From Crocinitomix sp. (GTDB lineage: Bacteria; Bacteroidota; Bacteroidia; Flavobacteriales_D; Crocinitomicaceae), in NCBI GenBank assembly GCA_013138735.1, contig WTCE01000112.1, forward strand, positions 1 to 64,000: a stretch of DNA of 64,000 nt. Reading direction: 5' to 3'. The notes beneath the pieces are model-generated. The model did not search any database. It was not told the DNA's origin and saw only the letters and a program-made list of their open reading frames with translations. Below are positions 40,168 to 48,689 of this stretch, piece by piece. Position numbers and translations under genes: made by a program. Position 1 is the first letter of the stretch. The number at the start of each line of letters is the position of its first letter.

Positions 40168-41553
40168 TTACTGTGAAATAACTTTTGACATAGTTCCGTC
40201 TGTATAGATATATACTTTCAAACCTTTATAAGTCTCGTCAACTTCGTGTCCCATAAGGTTGATAATTTTCACAATTTCTTTAGCAGCACCATTTTGGACA
40301 GAAACAGTGCCTAACCTATTCTTTTTTCCATCAAAATCTGTTTGAGAAAGACGATAATACGTTATTTCATTTTCAACGCTATAATCTGTATACTCATAAC
40401 CTATTTTACCAGTTGAATTTCCGGCTCCGGCAATGTCAGCTTCAAATTCCCAATTCACACCATCAATGCTTGTTTCAAGGGTGTAGTGTGAATTATTTAA
40501 TTCAGACACAGTACGCCATTCAATTAAGTTACTGTGCCCAACTTGCTTCGCTTCAAATAAAATCAGGTCTATGGGTAATAGTAAACAATCAAATGATGCG
40601 CCCGCAGTTAAATCCCAAGTTAAGTCAAATGAGGTTCCATCTGCCGTATAATTATCAATACAAATAATAAAAATGTCATCCGCGCTAGCAGTAATCGGAT
40701 CAACTACTCCATCACCAAAAGCATCTTCACTAAGATCTCCTGCACCTGCCTCTAAACCAGTATTTCCAGCTACTGCAGCAAATGAACAACGCAATGGCGC
40801 ACCGACTGGTGGACATACTATTGCAGCAAGAGGACCCCAAACGGCAAAATCATAATCCACAGCAGTTTCTATAGTAAACGCGTAATCACCATCAGTTGCA
40901 GCTTGAAAATAATACCATGATGATTGATTTTCTCCAGAGAGACAGCCTTCGTTTGTGGCATCCAGGTCAACAAAATTACCATCACCATCACTATTCCCTG
41001 TAAAGGTCTCATCTGTGCAAACTGTTGTACCACCATCACAATCTGCTGTTGTTGGTTCAACGCAGTTTGCATCTGCTGAAAATAATAAACTCCAACTAGT
41101 TAATGTTCCGTCATCTCCAAATGCATCATCCGCAACATAAAGGGTCCAAGCTCCATCTGCATCTTGTCCATTATTTGCCATATCGATATTTCCGTCAGGA
41201 ATGTATGAACCGTTAAACGGCGCCGTTCCAATCGAAACTGGTGTTACTGCCGCCATGTTAAAACAGGTCACACTATAATCATCTCCCCCTCCACCATTAT
41301 AGGCAGTTAATAAATAAAGGTCGCCGGCTGGATCTTCAAGATATATGAATAAATCTGAATCCCATGTGTGGTCAATGTCAATACAAACCTCTTCTAAGCC
41401 GTAATCACAATCAATTATTCCTACTCCTGCCACTGTAATTGAACTTGAAATTGTTGCCAGCGATACGATTGACGTACCCGGAGTGGTTGTGAAAGTTTGC
41501 CCCCAACCTATTCCAATCGTAAAACTTATAAGAAGTGTGAGTAGTTGTTTCAT
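40168..41553 (-). CDS. P-domain-containing secreted protein, T9SS-cargo-like (cassette copy 1)
   Basis: Proprotein convertase P-domain (APFNGSYIPDGNIDMANNGQDADGAWTLYVADDAFGDDGTLTSWSLLFS) and YYRLSQTDFDGKK...KIINLMGHEVDETYKGLKVYIYTDGT C-terminus. Confidence 0.8.
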   Translation of the reverse strand: MKQLLTLLISFTIGIGWGQTFTTTPGTSIVSLATISSSITVAGVGIIDCDYGLEEVCIDIDHTWDSDLFIYLEDPAGDLYLLTAYNGGGGDDYSVTCFNMAAVTPVSIGTAPFNGSYIPDGNIDMANNGQDADGAWTLYVADDAFGDDGTLTSWSLLFSADANCVEPTTADCDGGTTVCTDETFTGNSDGDGNFVDLDATNEGCLSGENQSSWYYFQAATDGDYAFTIETAVDYDFAVWGPLAAIVCPPVGAPLRCSFAAVAGNTGLEAGAGDLSEDAFGDGVVDPITASADDIFIICIDNYTADGTSFDLTWDLTAGASFDCLLLPIDLILFEAKQVGHSNLIEWRTVSELNNSHYTLETSIDGVNWEFEADIAGAGNSTGKIGYEYTDYSVENEITYYRLSQTDFDGKKNRLGTVSVQNGAAKEIVKIINLMGHEVDETYKGLKVYIYTDGTMSKVISQ

Positions 41554-41852
41554 CCCAGGTCAATTTTCACAATTTCTCCTTCAATAGCGACTCCATTTGC
41601 TACTAACTTCAATAATAACTCGGCTGGATCAAATTCTAAATGCGTAAAAACAATGAAACGATCCAAAGAATCGTCAAACTTTACTGCTTTAACACCCATT
41701 AATTTTCGGATGAGGTCAATTTGCATTTTTGCCGCACCATTTTCGGTAATTCCAGTTATCGAAAATTTATATTGAAAATCAAAACTTGGTTCTTGAGCAT
41801 AGCTTAGTGTTCCTAAAAAAAGGGCGAAATTAATCAGGATAATTTTTAGCAT
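41550..41852 (-). CDS. Small secreted HMA-like protein without CxxC (cassette copy 1)
   Basis: FSITGITENGAAKMQIDLIRKLMGVKAVKFDDSLDRFIVFTHLEFDPAELLLKLVANGVAI; 4-nt overlap with the next gene. Confidence 0.5.
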   Translation of the reverse strand: MLKIILINFALFLGTLSYAQEPSFDFQYKFSITGITENGAAKMQIDLIRKLMGVKAVKFDDSLDRFIVFTHLEFDPAELLLKLVANGVAIEGEIVKIDLG

Positions 41853-41915
41853 TGGGTGGTTAATTGGTAGTTATCTCAGGGAATGTATGACAAAGTTTAT
41901 GACTTTCCTAACAGA

Positions 41916-41945
41916 ATTCGATAAATCCTGTTCAAAATACGACAA
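41916..41945. promoter_or_regulatory. Pair of direct repeats, 21 bp apart (copy 1 upstream region)
   Basis: ATTCGATAA (41916) and ATACGACAA (41937). Confidence 0.45.
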
Positions 41946-42399
41946 ATCCTTGATTTGGGTATCTTCAATTATTTTCTCATTTTCATAAAACAGCTTTATT
42001 CTTGATTGACTTTATTATTTGGGTCTGAATTGCTTTACAGGCAATGATTTATGACCTGTCGCCAATCAAGGCAAATCTTAAACCATACGCCAAACCCCAT
42101 CCTACTCTACTTGTTCGATAGATTAGTAGCTTGAAAACCAACTAATATTTATTAAAAAATCCGCGAATTCGGCGGTTAGATCTGTTTTAGGAATTTTAAA
42201 CCTAAAATTGAAATTAATTCGGCGCAAATAATTCCTTAAAATTTTCAAAAAAAATCCAATGGATAGCAATTCAAAAAATTTCATACGTGGTAAAATTATT
42301 GATATTCCACCACGTATAAACTTTTCAAATTGGTTAAAACTACGCGTTAAAGTAGTTCATTGGTTGGTATGGGGTATATGACCTAGTAAGAGTAGAACC

Positions 42400-43788
42400 T
42401 TACTGTGAAATAACTTTTAACATAGAACCGTCTGTATAGATATATACTTTCAGTCCTTTATAATCCTCATCAACCTCATGTCCCATAAGGTTAATAATTT
42501 TCTCGACTTCTTTATCCGCCTTATTTTGAACAGAAATGGTCCCTAACTTTTTCTTCTTTCCATCAAAATCTGTTTGAGAAAGACGGTAATACGTAATTTC
42601 ATTTTCAACTGTATAATCAGTGTACTCATAGTCTAATTCATTGGACGAATTTCCGGCACCAGCAATTTCAGCTTCTAACTCCCAGTTAATCCCATCATAA
42701 CTCGTTTCAAGTGTGTAATGCGAATTATTCAATTCCGACTTCGTTCGCCATTCAATTAAATTGCCATGTCCAACTTGCTCCGCTTTAAACACAATCAAGT
42801 CAATTGGTAAAAGTGTACAGTCAAATGTCGCTCCTGCCGTTAAATCCCAAGTTAAATCAAAAGAAGTTCCGTCTGCTGTATAATTGTCAATACAAATTAT
42901 GAAAATATCATCTGCAAGCGCTGTTATCGGATCTACCACCGCATCTCCACCCGCGCCTTCGGTATTATCACCAGCTCCAGCTTCTAAGCCAGTATCTCCA
43001 GCGTTTCCAGAGTATGAACAGCGTAGTGGATCGCCAACAGGTGGACATGCTAATTCCGTTAAAGGTCCCCAAACTGCAAAATCATAATCCACAGCTGTTT
43101 CTATCATAAACGCATAGTCACCATCTGTGGCTGCTTGAAAATAATACCATGACGATTGATTCTCACCTGAGAGACAGCCGTCATTTGATGCATCTAAGTC
43201 TTCGAAATTTCCTCCACCATCACTATTCCCCGTGAAGGTCTCATCTGTACAAAGCGTTATCCCGCCATCACAATCTGCAGTTGTTGGTTCAGGACCACAA
43301 TTAGGAGTTGATGCAAATACTAAACTCCAGCTATTTAAAGTCCCTGAAGTTCCACTTCTATCATCTGTTACCTCCAATGTCCAAGTGCCATTTGCATCTT
43401 GACCGTTATTTGCTAATCCAATATCTCCTTCAGGTACATAAGAACCGTTAAATGGAGCCGATCCTGCATTAATATCTGTACCAGCCGTCATATCAAAACA
43501 TGTAACAATATAGTTATTTCCTCCACCTCCGTTATCTGTTGTAAGCTCATAAGTATCTCCATTTGGGTCAATTAAAAAAATGTCCATATCCGCATCCCTA
43601 TTGTGCGAAAGATCAATACAAACTTGTTCTAACCCATAATCGCAGTCAATCGTTCCAACGCCCGTTACAGTAATATCGTCTGTTTCTGTTGAATTATTGG
43701 GGATACTCAGACTTGGCGAGGATGAAAATGTTTGACCAAATGCCAAACCAGTTATGAAAAATGATATGAAGATTAATATTCTGTTCAT
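42400..43788 (-). CDS. P-domain-containing secreted protein, T9SS-cargo-like (cassette copy 2)
   Basis: Strong full-length paralogue of 40168-41553, e.g. near-identical SGENQSSWYYFQAATDGDYAF and SFDLTWDLTAGA segments. Confidence 0.8.
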   Translation of the reverse strand: MNRILIFISFFITGLAFGQTFSSSPSLSIPNNSTETDDITVTGVGTIDCDYGLEQVCIDLSHNRDADMDIFLIDPNGDTYELTTDNGGGGNNYIVTCFDMTAGTDINAGSAPFNGSYVPEGDIGLANNGQDANGTWTLEVTDDRSGTSGTLNSWSLVFASTPNCGPEPTTADCDGGITLCTDETFTGNSDGGGNFEDLDASNDGCLSGENQSSWYYFQAATDGDYAFMIETAVDYDFAVWGPLTELACPPVGDPLRCSYSGNAGDTGLEAGAGDNTEGAGGDAVVDPITALADDIFIICIDNYTADGTSFDLTWDLTAGATFDCTLLPIDLIVFKAEQVGHGNLIEWRTKSELNNSHYTLETSYDGINWELEAEIAGAGNSSNELDYEYTDYTVENEITYYRLSQTDFDGKKKKLGTISVQNKADKEVEKIINLMGHEVDEDYKGLKVYIYTDGSMLKVISQ

Positions 43789-44087
43789 TCTATAATTATT
43801 TTAACTAAATCACCAACCAATACTAATCCAATTGTTCCAAAATCATAGCCCATCTCCTCTATGCTCCAGTCCAAATGCGTTAAGATTGTAAACTCATCCG
43901 TTTCGTTATTAAAACGCACTACTTTTACTCCCAACAATTCTCGAATTTCGAAAATTGTATGCTTGGCATCTGAAGGCTCTGTGATTCCTTCAAATTTGAA
44001 TACATAATTAAAGTCGTGACTTGAGTCTTGAGCAAAACTAAAAGACCCTATAAATAGGACGACACTGAAAAATATTATTTTAAGCAT
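43785..44087 (-). CDS. Small secreted HMA-like protein without CxxC (cassette copy 2)
   Basis: Paralogue of 41550-41852 in length, order and pattern (FEGITEPSDAKHTIFEIRELLGVKVVRFNNETDEFTILTHLD). Confidence 0.5.
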   Translation of the reverse strand: MLKIIFFSVVLFIGSFSFAQDSSHDFNYVFKFEGITEPSDAKHTIFEIRELLGVKVVRFNNETDEFTILTHLDWSIEEMGYDFGTIGLVLVGDLVKIIIE

Positions 44088-44141
44088 TTGAGGTGGCTTT
44101 TTTTATAAATGTAGGTCGTCACTTACGGTTTTCCTAAAACA

Positions 44142-44171
44142 ATTCGACCAAAGCCTTTCAATATTCGACCA
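44142..44171. promoter_or_regulatory. Pair of direct repeats, 21 bp apart (copy 2 upstream region)
   Basis: ATTCGACCA at 44142 and identical ATTCGACCA at 44163. Confidence 0.55.
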
Positions 44172-44299
44172 GAAGCTGAATATTGGTAAAAAGACCTGTT
44201 TTGAATTTATTTGAAATTACATTCTATATTTTAAACGGTTTAGGTAAAACAAAATGCAATGCGTGCATAGTTTTTAAAAATTTAGACTTATACAAAAAA

Positions 44300-44332
44300 A
44301 AGCCCTGATCCGCCTTAGGCGGTCAGAGCTTT
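44300..44332. terminator. Bidirectional-looking terminator
   Basis: AAGCcCTGAtCCGCC-TTA-GGCGGTCAGaGCTT with A-tract on the left and T-run on the right; follows the minus-strand DUF4197 gene. Confidence 0.65.
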
Positions 44333-44358
44333 TGAATTTATTTTTACTCTAATAACCT

Positions 44359-45105
44359 CTAATCCAGTAAACTACCGAATACTTTTTTCAATAAATCAGT
44401 CACTTGCGCAACAGGATCTTTTCGAATCTTTTTTTCTTCTTGCTTTACTAAATAAAACAGGCCAGAAATTCCTTTTTGTGTAACATACTCGTCCAAATCA
44501 GCAGTTACTTTGTCTTTACCGAATAAAGGTGCCCAGTTATTATAACGCGTCGCTATTGGGTTCCAATAGCTCGTTAATTTTACCGTTTCAATTGCATTGT
44601 GCACAACTGGTTTAAAAGCAGCCGTTAATGGTGAAGTAGTTTTATCCATTAAAAAAGTTGTTGCGGCTGAATCCGATCCTTTCAAAATTGAAAAACCGTC
44701 AGAAATACTCATATTCCTAATTGCATCAACAAAAATTGGTGCTGCTTTTTTAGAAGCTTCTTCAGCCGCACGGTTAAGAGTAAGTGTGATTTCGTCCACC
44801 TTTCCTTGTAAACCCCATTTAATAGCCTGGTCTTTCATTGCAACTGCACTTTCTGGAAAAGGAAGCTTAATAATGTCATTTTTGAAAAAACCGTCTGTAA
44901 GGCTCGCCTTACTTGCGCCATTTTTAATTCCAATTGTCAATGCCTCTTTTAATCCGGCTATTACTTCATCATTTGTGAGCGAAGGTGTAGTAACGCCTCC
45001 ATCTTCCCCACCATTGATTACTTCTCCGGCTACACTTTCTAATATATCACACTGTGTAAATGTTAACATACTGAGAAGTCCTAATACTATACTTAATTTT
45101 CTCAT
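44359..45105 (-). CDS. DUF4197 domain-containing lipoprotein
   Basis: MRKLSIVLGLLSMLTFTQCD; LTNDEVIAGLKEALTIGIKNGASKASLTDGFFKNDIIKLPFPESA. ATG inside the 44359-45171 ORF chosen for the signal peptide. Confidence 0.85.
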   Translation of the reverse strand: MRKLSIVLGLLSMLTFTQCDILESVAGEVINGGEDGGVTTPSLTNDEVIAGLKEALTIGIKNGASKASLTDGFFKNDIIKLPFPESAVAMKDQAIKWGLQGKVDEITLTLNRAAEEASKKAAPIFVDAIRNMSISDGFSILKGSDSAATTFLMDKTTSPLTAAFKPVVHNAIETVKLTSYWNPIATRYNNWAPLFGKDKVTADLDEYVTQKGISGLFYLVKQEEKKIRKDPVAQVTDLLKKVFGSLLD

Positions 45106-45202
45106 CTTGATCCTTTCTTTATATTTGCTCAAACTTAATAATTTCTTTAAGTTTATCAAAAAGAATACCACGAATTAATTCATCCCAATTATATTACCAT
45201 AA

Positions 45203-46444
45203 ATGAACGCGATAATTATTACAATAGGAGACGAAATCCTTGTCGGACAAACCGTTGACACAAACTCGGCTCACATTGCAAGAGAACTTAACCTTCTTGG
45301 TATTTCAATAAAAGAAATTGTGAGTATTTCTGACACCGCCGAACATATTATTAAAACAGTAGACCAAGCCATTGGAAATTGTGACTTTTTAATTCTAACT
45401 GGCGGCTTAGGCCCAACCAATGACGATATTACTAAAAAAGTTTTAACCGATTACTTTAAAGATGAATTGGTCATGTATCCAGCTGTTTTAGAGCGGATCA
45501 AAAACTACTTTGTAAAATTTAACAAACCATTTTTAGAAGTGAATGGCCTGCAAGCCATGTTACCCAAAAAAGCAACAATACTGGAAAACGAATTAGGAAC
45601 AGCCAGTGGTATGTGGTTTAAAGAAAAGGGTTGCAATGTTTTGGCCATGCCAGGTGTACCCTATGAAATGAAAGGCTTATTGGATAAATTTACTGAAGCT
45701 ATTTCTAAAGAATACGCCGTAGGTGATTTTTACCATAGAACGGTACAGGTGATTGGCATTGGCGAATCATACTTGGCACAAATGTTAGAAAGTTGGGAAG
45801 CCAAAAATAGAGGCGAAGGAATTAGTGTATCCTATCTTCCCTCTGTTGGCACCTTAAAACTGCGACTAACAGGGACATTGGAACAAAAAGAAACAATTGA
45901 CCGCAGAATTCAGCACTTAATTGACACTTACAGTAAATATGTAATAGGCGGTGAGTTTGACACGATTGAAAAAGTGATTGGTGCATTACTTGTCAGAAAG
46001 CAGATGACATTAGGTACAATTGAAAGTTGTACAGGCGGAAGCATTGCCAAAAAAATTGTTTCCATTTCAGGCTCAAGTGCCTTCTATTTAGGATCGATTA
46101 TATCATATACCAATAAATTAAAGGAAGAGCTTGTAGGCGTTAAAAAGGCCACGTTAGTTGCAAATGGCGCAGTGTCTTCTGCCGTTGTGAAGGAAATGGC
46201 TGAAAATGGGCGCAAAAAATTAGGCATTGATTATTGCATAAGTGTATCTGGTATTGCGGGGCCAACTGGCGGAAGTGATGCAAAACCTGTTGGCACCATT
46301 TGGATTGGAATTGCCACTCCTACAGCAACCTATACGAAACTGTTTAATTTTGGATTGAATCGCAAAAGGAACATTCAAGGAACGGTGGTAGCTTCACTCA
46401 ATTTTTTAAGACTAATTTTAACCGATCAAATCGAGTCGGAGTAG
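45203..46444 (+). CDS. cinA: CinA family nicotinamide mononucleotide deamidase-related protein
   Basis: MNAIIITIGDEILVGQTVDTNSAHIARELN; LILTGGLGPTNDDITK; GTIESCTGGSIAKKI. Confidence 0.95.
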   Translation: MNAIIITIGDEILVGQTVDTNSAHIARELNLLGISIKEIVSISDTAEHIIKTVDQAIGNCDFLILTGGLGPTNDDITKKVLTDYFKDELVMYPAVLERIKNYFVKFNKPFLEVNGLQAMLPKKATILENELGTASGMWFKEKGCNVLAMPGVPYEMKGLLDKFTEAISKEYAVGDFYHRTVQVIGIGESYLAQMLESWEAKNRGEGISVSYLPSVGTLKLRLTGTLEQKETIDRRIQHLIDTYSKYVIGGEFDTIEKVIGALLVRKQMTLGTIESCTGGSIAKKIVSISGSSAFYLGSIISYTNKLKEELVGVKKATLVANGAVSSAVVKEMAENGRKKLGIDYCISVSGIAGPTGGSDAKPVGTIWIGIATPTATYTKLFNFGLNRKRNIQGTVVASLNFLRLILTDQIESE

Positions 46445-46581
46445 AATTTTATAAAAAAAGATGGCGCAATTTATCCTCATTCAAAATTAAAGAATTATTT
46501 TTGCCTTTTATTTGTAAAACCAGAAAATAATGAGTTACTTTGCACTCCATTTTTGGAAGTAGTGCAGTAAATATATAGAAA

Positions 46582-46818
46582 ATGTCAAAAATTTGTCAAT
46601 TAACAGGAAAGAAGGTAATGTCTGGGAACAACGTTTCTCACTCAAAAAGAAGAACTAAGAGAAAGTTCTTGCCGAACCTTATTACCAAGAAGTTTTATAT
46701 CCCTGAAGAAGATCGTCACGTAACACTTAAAATTAGTGCTTCGTCGTTAAGAACGGTTAATAAAATTGGAATCTCTGCTGCAATGAAAAAAGCAAAAGAA
46801 CAAGGGTTTTTAAAATAA
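46582..46818 (+). CDS. rpmB: 50S ribosomal protein L28
   Basis: [33 protein letters not shown]. Confidence 0.97.
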   Translation: MSKICQLTGKKVMSGNNVSHSKRRTKRKFLPNLITKKFYIPEEDRHVTLKISASSLRTVNKIGISAAMKKAKEQGFLK

Positions 46819-46839
46819 TCTTTTTTAAAGAAATTAGAA

Positions 46840-47025
46840 ATGGCTAAAAGTAAAGGAAATAGAGTTCAAGTTATATTAGAGTGCACTGAGCACAAAGAAT
46901 CTGGAAAACCAGGTACATCTAGATATGTAACTACGAAGAATAGAAAAAACTCTCCAGACAGAATGGAATTGAAGAAATTCAACCCAATCTTAAAGAGAAT
47001 GACTGTTCACAAAGAAATTAAATAA
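46840..47025 (+). CDS. rpmG: 50S ribosomal protein L33
   Basis: [53 protein letters not shown]. Confidence 0.96.
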   Translation: MAKSKGNRVQVILECTEHKESGKPGTSRYVTTKNRKNSPDRMELKKFNPILKRMTVHKEIK

Positions 47026-47030
47026 AATTA

Positions 47031-47118
47031 AGAATAACGATAAAAGATTATAGATCAAAGACTTTAAGGTTCATTCCTAATCCAGTCTTTTCTCTTGTAT
47101 CTTTCATCTAAAATCTAA
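47031..47118. repeat. Heptamer-phased inverted structure between rpmG and the DUF4295 gene
   Basis: AGA at 47031, 47045, 47052, 47059 (CGA at 47038), then TCT at 47086, 47093, 47100, 47107, 47114; inner hairpin AAAGAT/AGA/AAAGACT...AGTCTTT/TCT/ATCTTT. Confidence 0.75.
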
Positions 47119-47123
47119 ACATC

Positions 47124-47273
47124 ATGGCTAAGAAAACAGTAGCATCATTGCAAACAGGTGGAGGTAAAGAGCACACAAAGTGTATCAAAATGTCCAAAAA
47201 TGAAAAAGGGTCGTATGGCTTCAAAACTGAGATTGTTCACAATGACAGGGTAAAAGATTGGTTTACCAAATAA
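47124..47273 (+). CDS. DUF4295 small basic protein
   Basis: Translated by eye: MAKKTVASLQTGGGKEHTKCIKMSKNEKGSYGFKTEIVHNDRVKDWFTK*; 49 aa, absent from the supplied ORF track; conserved L28-L33 context. Confidence 0.88.
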   Translation: MAKKTVASLQTGGGKEHTKCIKMSKNEKGSYGFKTEIVHNDRVKDWFTK

Positions 47274-47345
47274 CCGATTTGAAAAAAATATTATAATCTT
47301 AACAGCTTCTTCCTTTACAGGGAGAAGCTTTTGTTATATTTGACT

Positions 47346-48299
47346 ATGGGAATTTTTGATTTTTTTTCTAAAGACAAAAAAGAGAGTCTTGATAAAGGAC
47401 TCGAAAAAACGAAACAAAGTTTCTTATCTAAACTAACGCGTACAGTTGTTGGAAAATCACGTGTTGATGATGAAGTTTTAGATGAGTTAGAAGAAGTACT
47501 AATTACATCTGACGTTGGTGTTGAAACAACCCTCAAAATTATTGAGCGGATTGAAGCACGCGTATCGAAAGACAAGTATGTTGGTACGGATGAATTAAAC
47601 GGCATTTTGAAACAAGAGATTGCTGCCTTGCTCGAAGAAAACAATACCAACGATTTACAAGATTTTGTAACGCCAAACGATACAGGCGAACCATATGTGA
47701 TTATGGTTGTAGGTGTTAATGGCGTTGGTAAAACAACCACCATTGGAAAATTGGCACATCAATTAAAAACCGCTGGTAAAAGCGTTGTATTAGGTGCGGC
47801 AGATACATTTAGAGCGGCCGCTGTGGATCAATTAATAATTTGGTCAGAACGCGTAGGTGTACCAATTGTACAACAAGGAATGGGTGCCGACCCTGCTTCG
47901 GTTGCCTTTGACACACTGCAATCAGCCAAAGCACAAGGTGCTGACATTGCAATTATTGATACTGCCGGAAGATTGCATAATAAGGTGAATTTGATGAACG
48001 AGTTAACCAAAATTAAAAACGTAATGGGTAAAATCATACCCGGAGCACCGCACGAAATTTTATTAGTATTGGATGGTTCAACTGGACAAAATGCATTTGA
48101 ACAAGCCAAACAATTTTCATTGTCAACTGAAATTAATGCGTTGGCTATTACAAAATTAGACGGAACAGCAAAAGGTGGCGTTGTAATCGGAATTTCAGAC
48201 CAAATGAAGGTGCCTGTTAAATACATTGGCGTTGGTGAAGGAATTGAAGACTTGCAAGTATTTAATAAAGCGGCATTTGTTGAATCTCTTTTCAATTGA
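47346..48299 (+). CDS. ftsY: Signal recognition particle receptor FtsY
   Basis: MVVGVNGVGKTTTIGKLAHQLKTAGKSVVLGAADTFRAAAVDQL; IIDTAGRLHNKVNLMNEL; ALAITKLDGTAKGGVVIGI. Confidence 0.97.
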   Translation: MGIFDFFSKDKKESLDKGLEKTKQSFLSKLTRTVVGKSRVDDEVLDELEEVLITSDVGVETTLKIIERIEARVSKDKYVGTDELNGILKQEIAALLEENNTNDLQDFVTPNDTGEPYVIMVVGVNGVGKTTTIGKLAHQLKTAGKSVVLGAADTFRAAAVDQLIIWSERVGVPIVQQGMGADPASVAFDTLQSAKAQGADIAIIDTAGRLHNKVNLMNELTKIKNVMGKIIPGAPHEILLVLDGSTGQNAFEQAKQFSLSTEINALAITKLDGTAKGGVVIGISDQMKVPVKYIGVGEGIEDLQVFNKAAFVESLFN

Positions 48300-48300
48300 T

Positions 48301-48684
48301 ATGCGCTGGCTAATTCTCCTTTTCGTTTCTTTTCAGTTGGCCACAAGTTACGGTCAAAACACTGATTCTACGGCATGTTCTCAAATCAAAACTGGAGAGT
48401 TTTATGTCATCAATAAAGGTGATACCTGCTTTATTTCAAGAACCGCAGACCGTCAAACAGAAAAATGTAATGGTAGTGATTCCGAATACGAATTGATTGT
48501 TATTTGGTTATCAGAAAAAAAATATATCCTCCGAGACGTTCATTATAATCCCTCTACTAATCCACGTGTTATGCGTAAAGATGTGGTGATGACAATAATG
48601 AATAAAACGCTCGATTGGCACGTGGTAAACGTAAAAATTAAAGGGCAAAAAAACCGGTTAATGACCGTTTATTGCAATAAGTAA
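48301..48684 (+). CDS. Hypothetical secreted protein
   Basis: MRWLILLFVSFQLATSYGQ signal peptide; between ftsY and rimO. Confidence 0.55.
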   Translation: MRWLILLFVSFQLATSYGQNTDSTACSQIKTGEFYVINKGDTCFISRTADRQTEKCNGSDSEYELIVIWLSEKKYILRDVHYNPSTNPRVMRKDVVMTIMNKTLDWHVVNVKIKGQKNRLMTVYCNK

Positions 48685-48689
48685 TTCGA

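Noticed and set aside
40673-41140. Short ORFs antisense to the P-domain genes
   Set aside because: Repeated at the same place in both paralogues only because the coding strand is duplicated; no independent coding signal.
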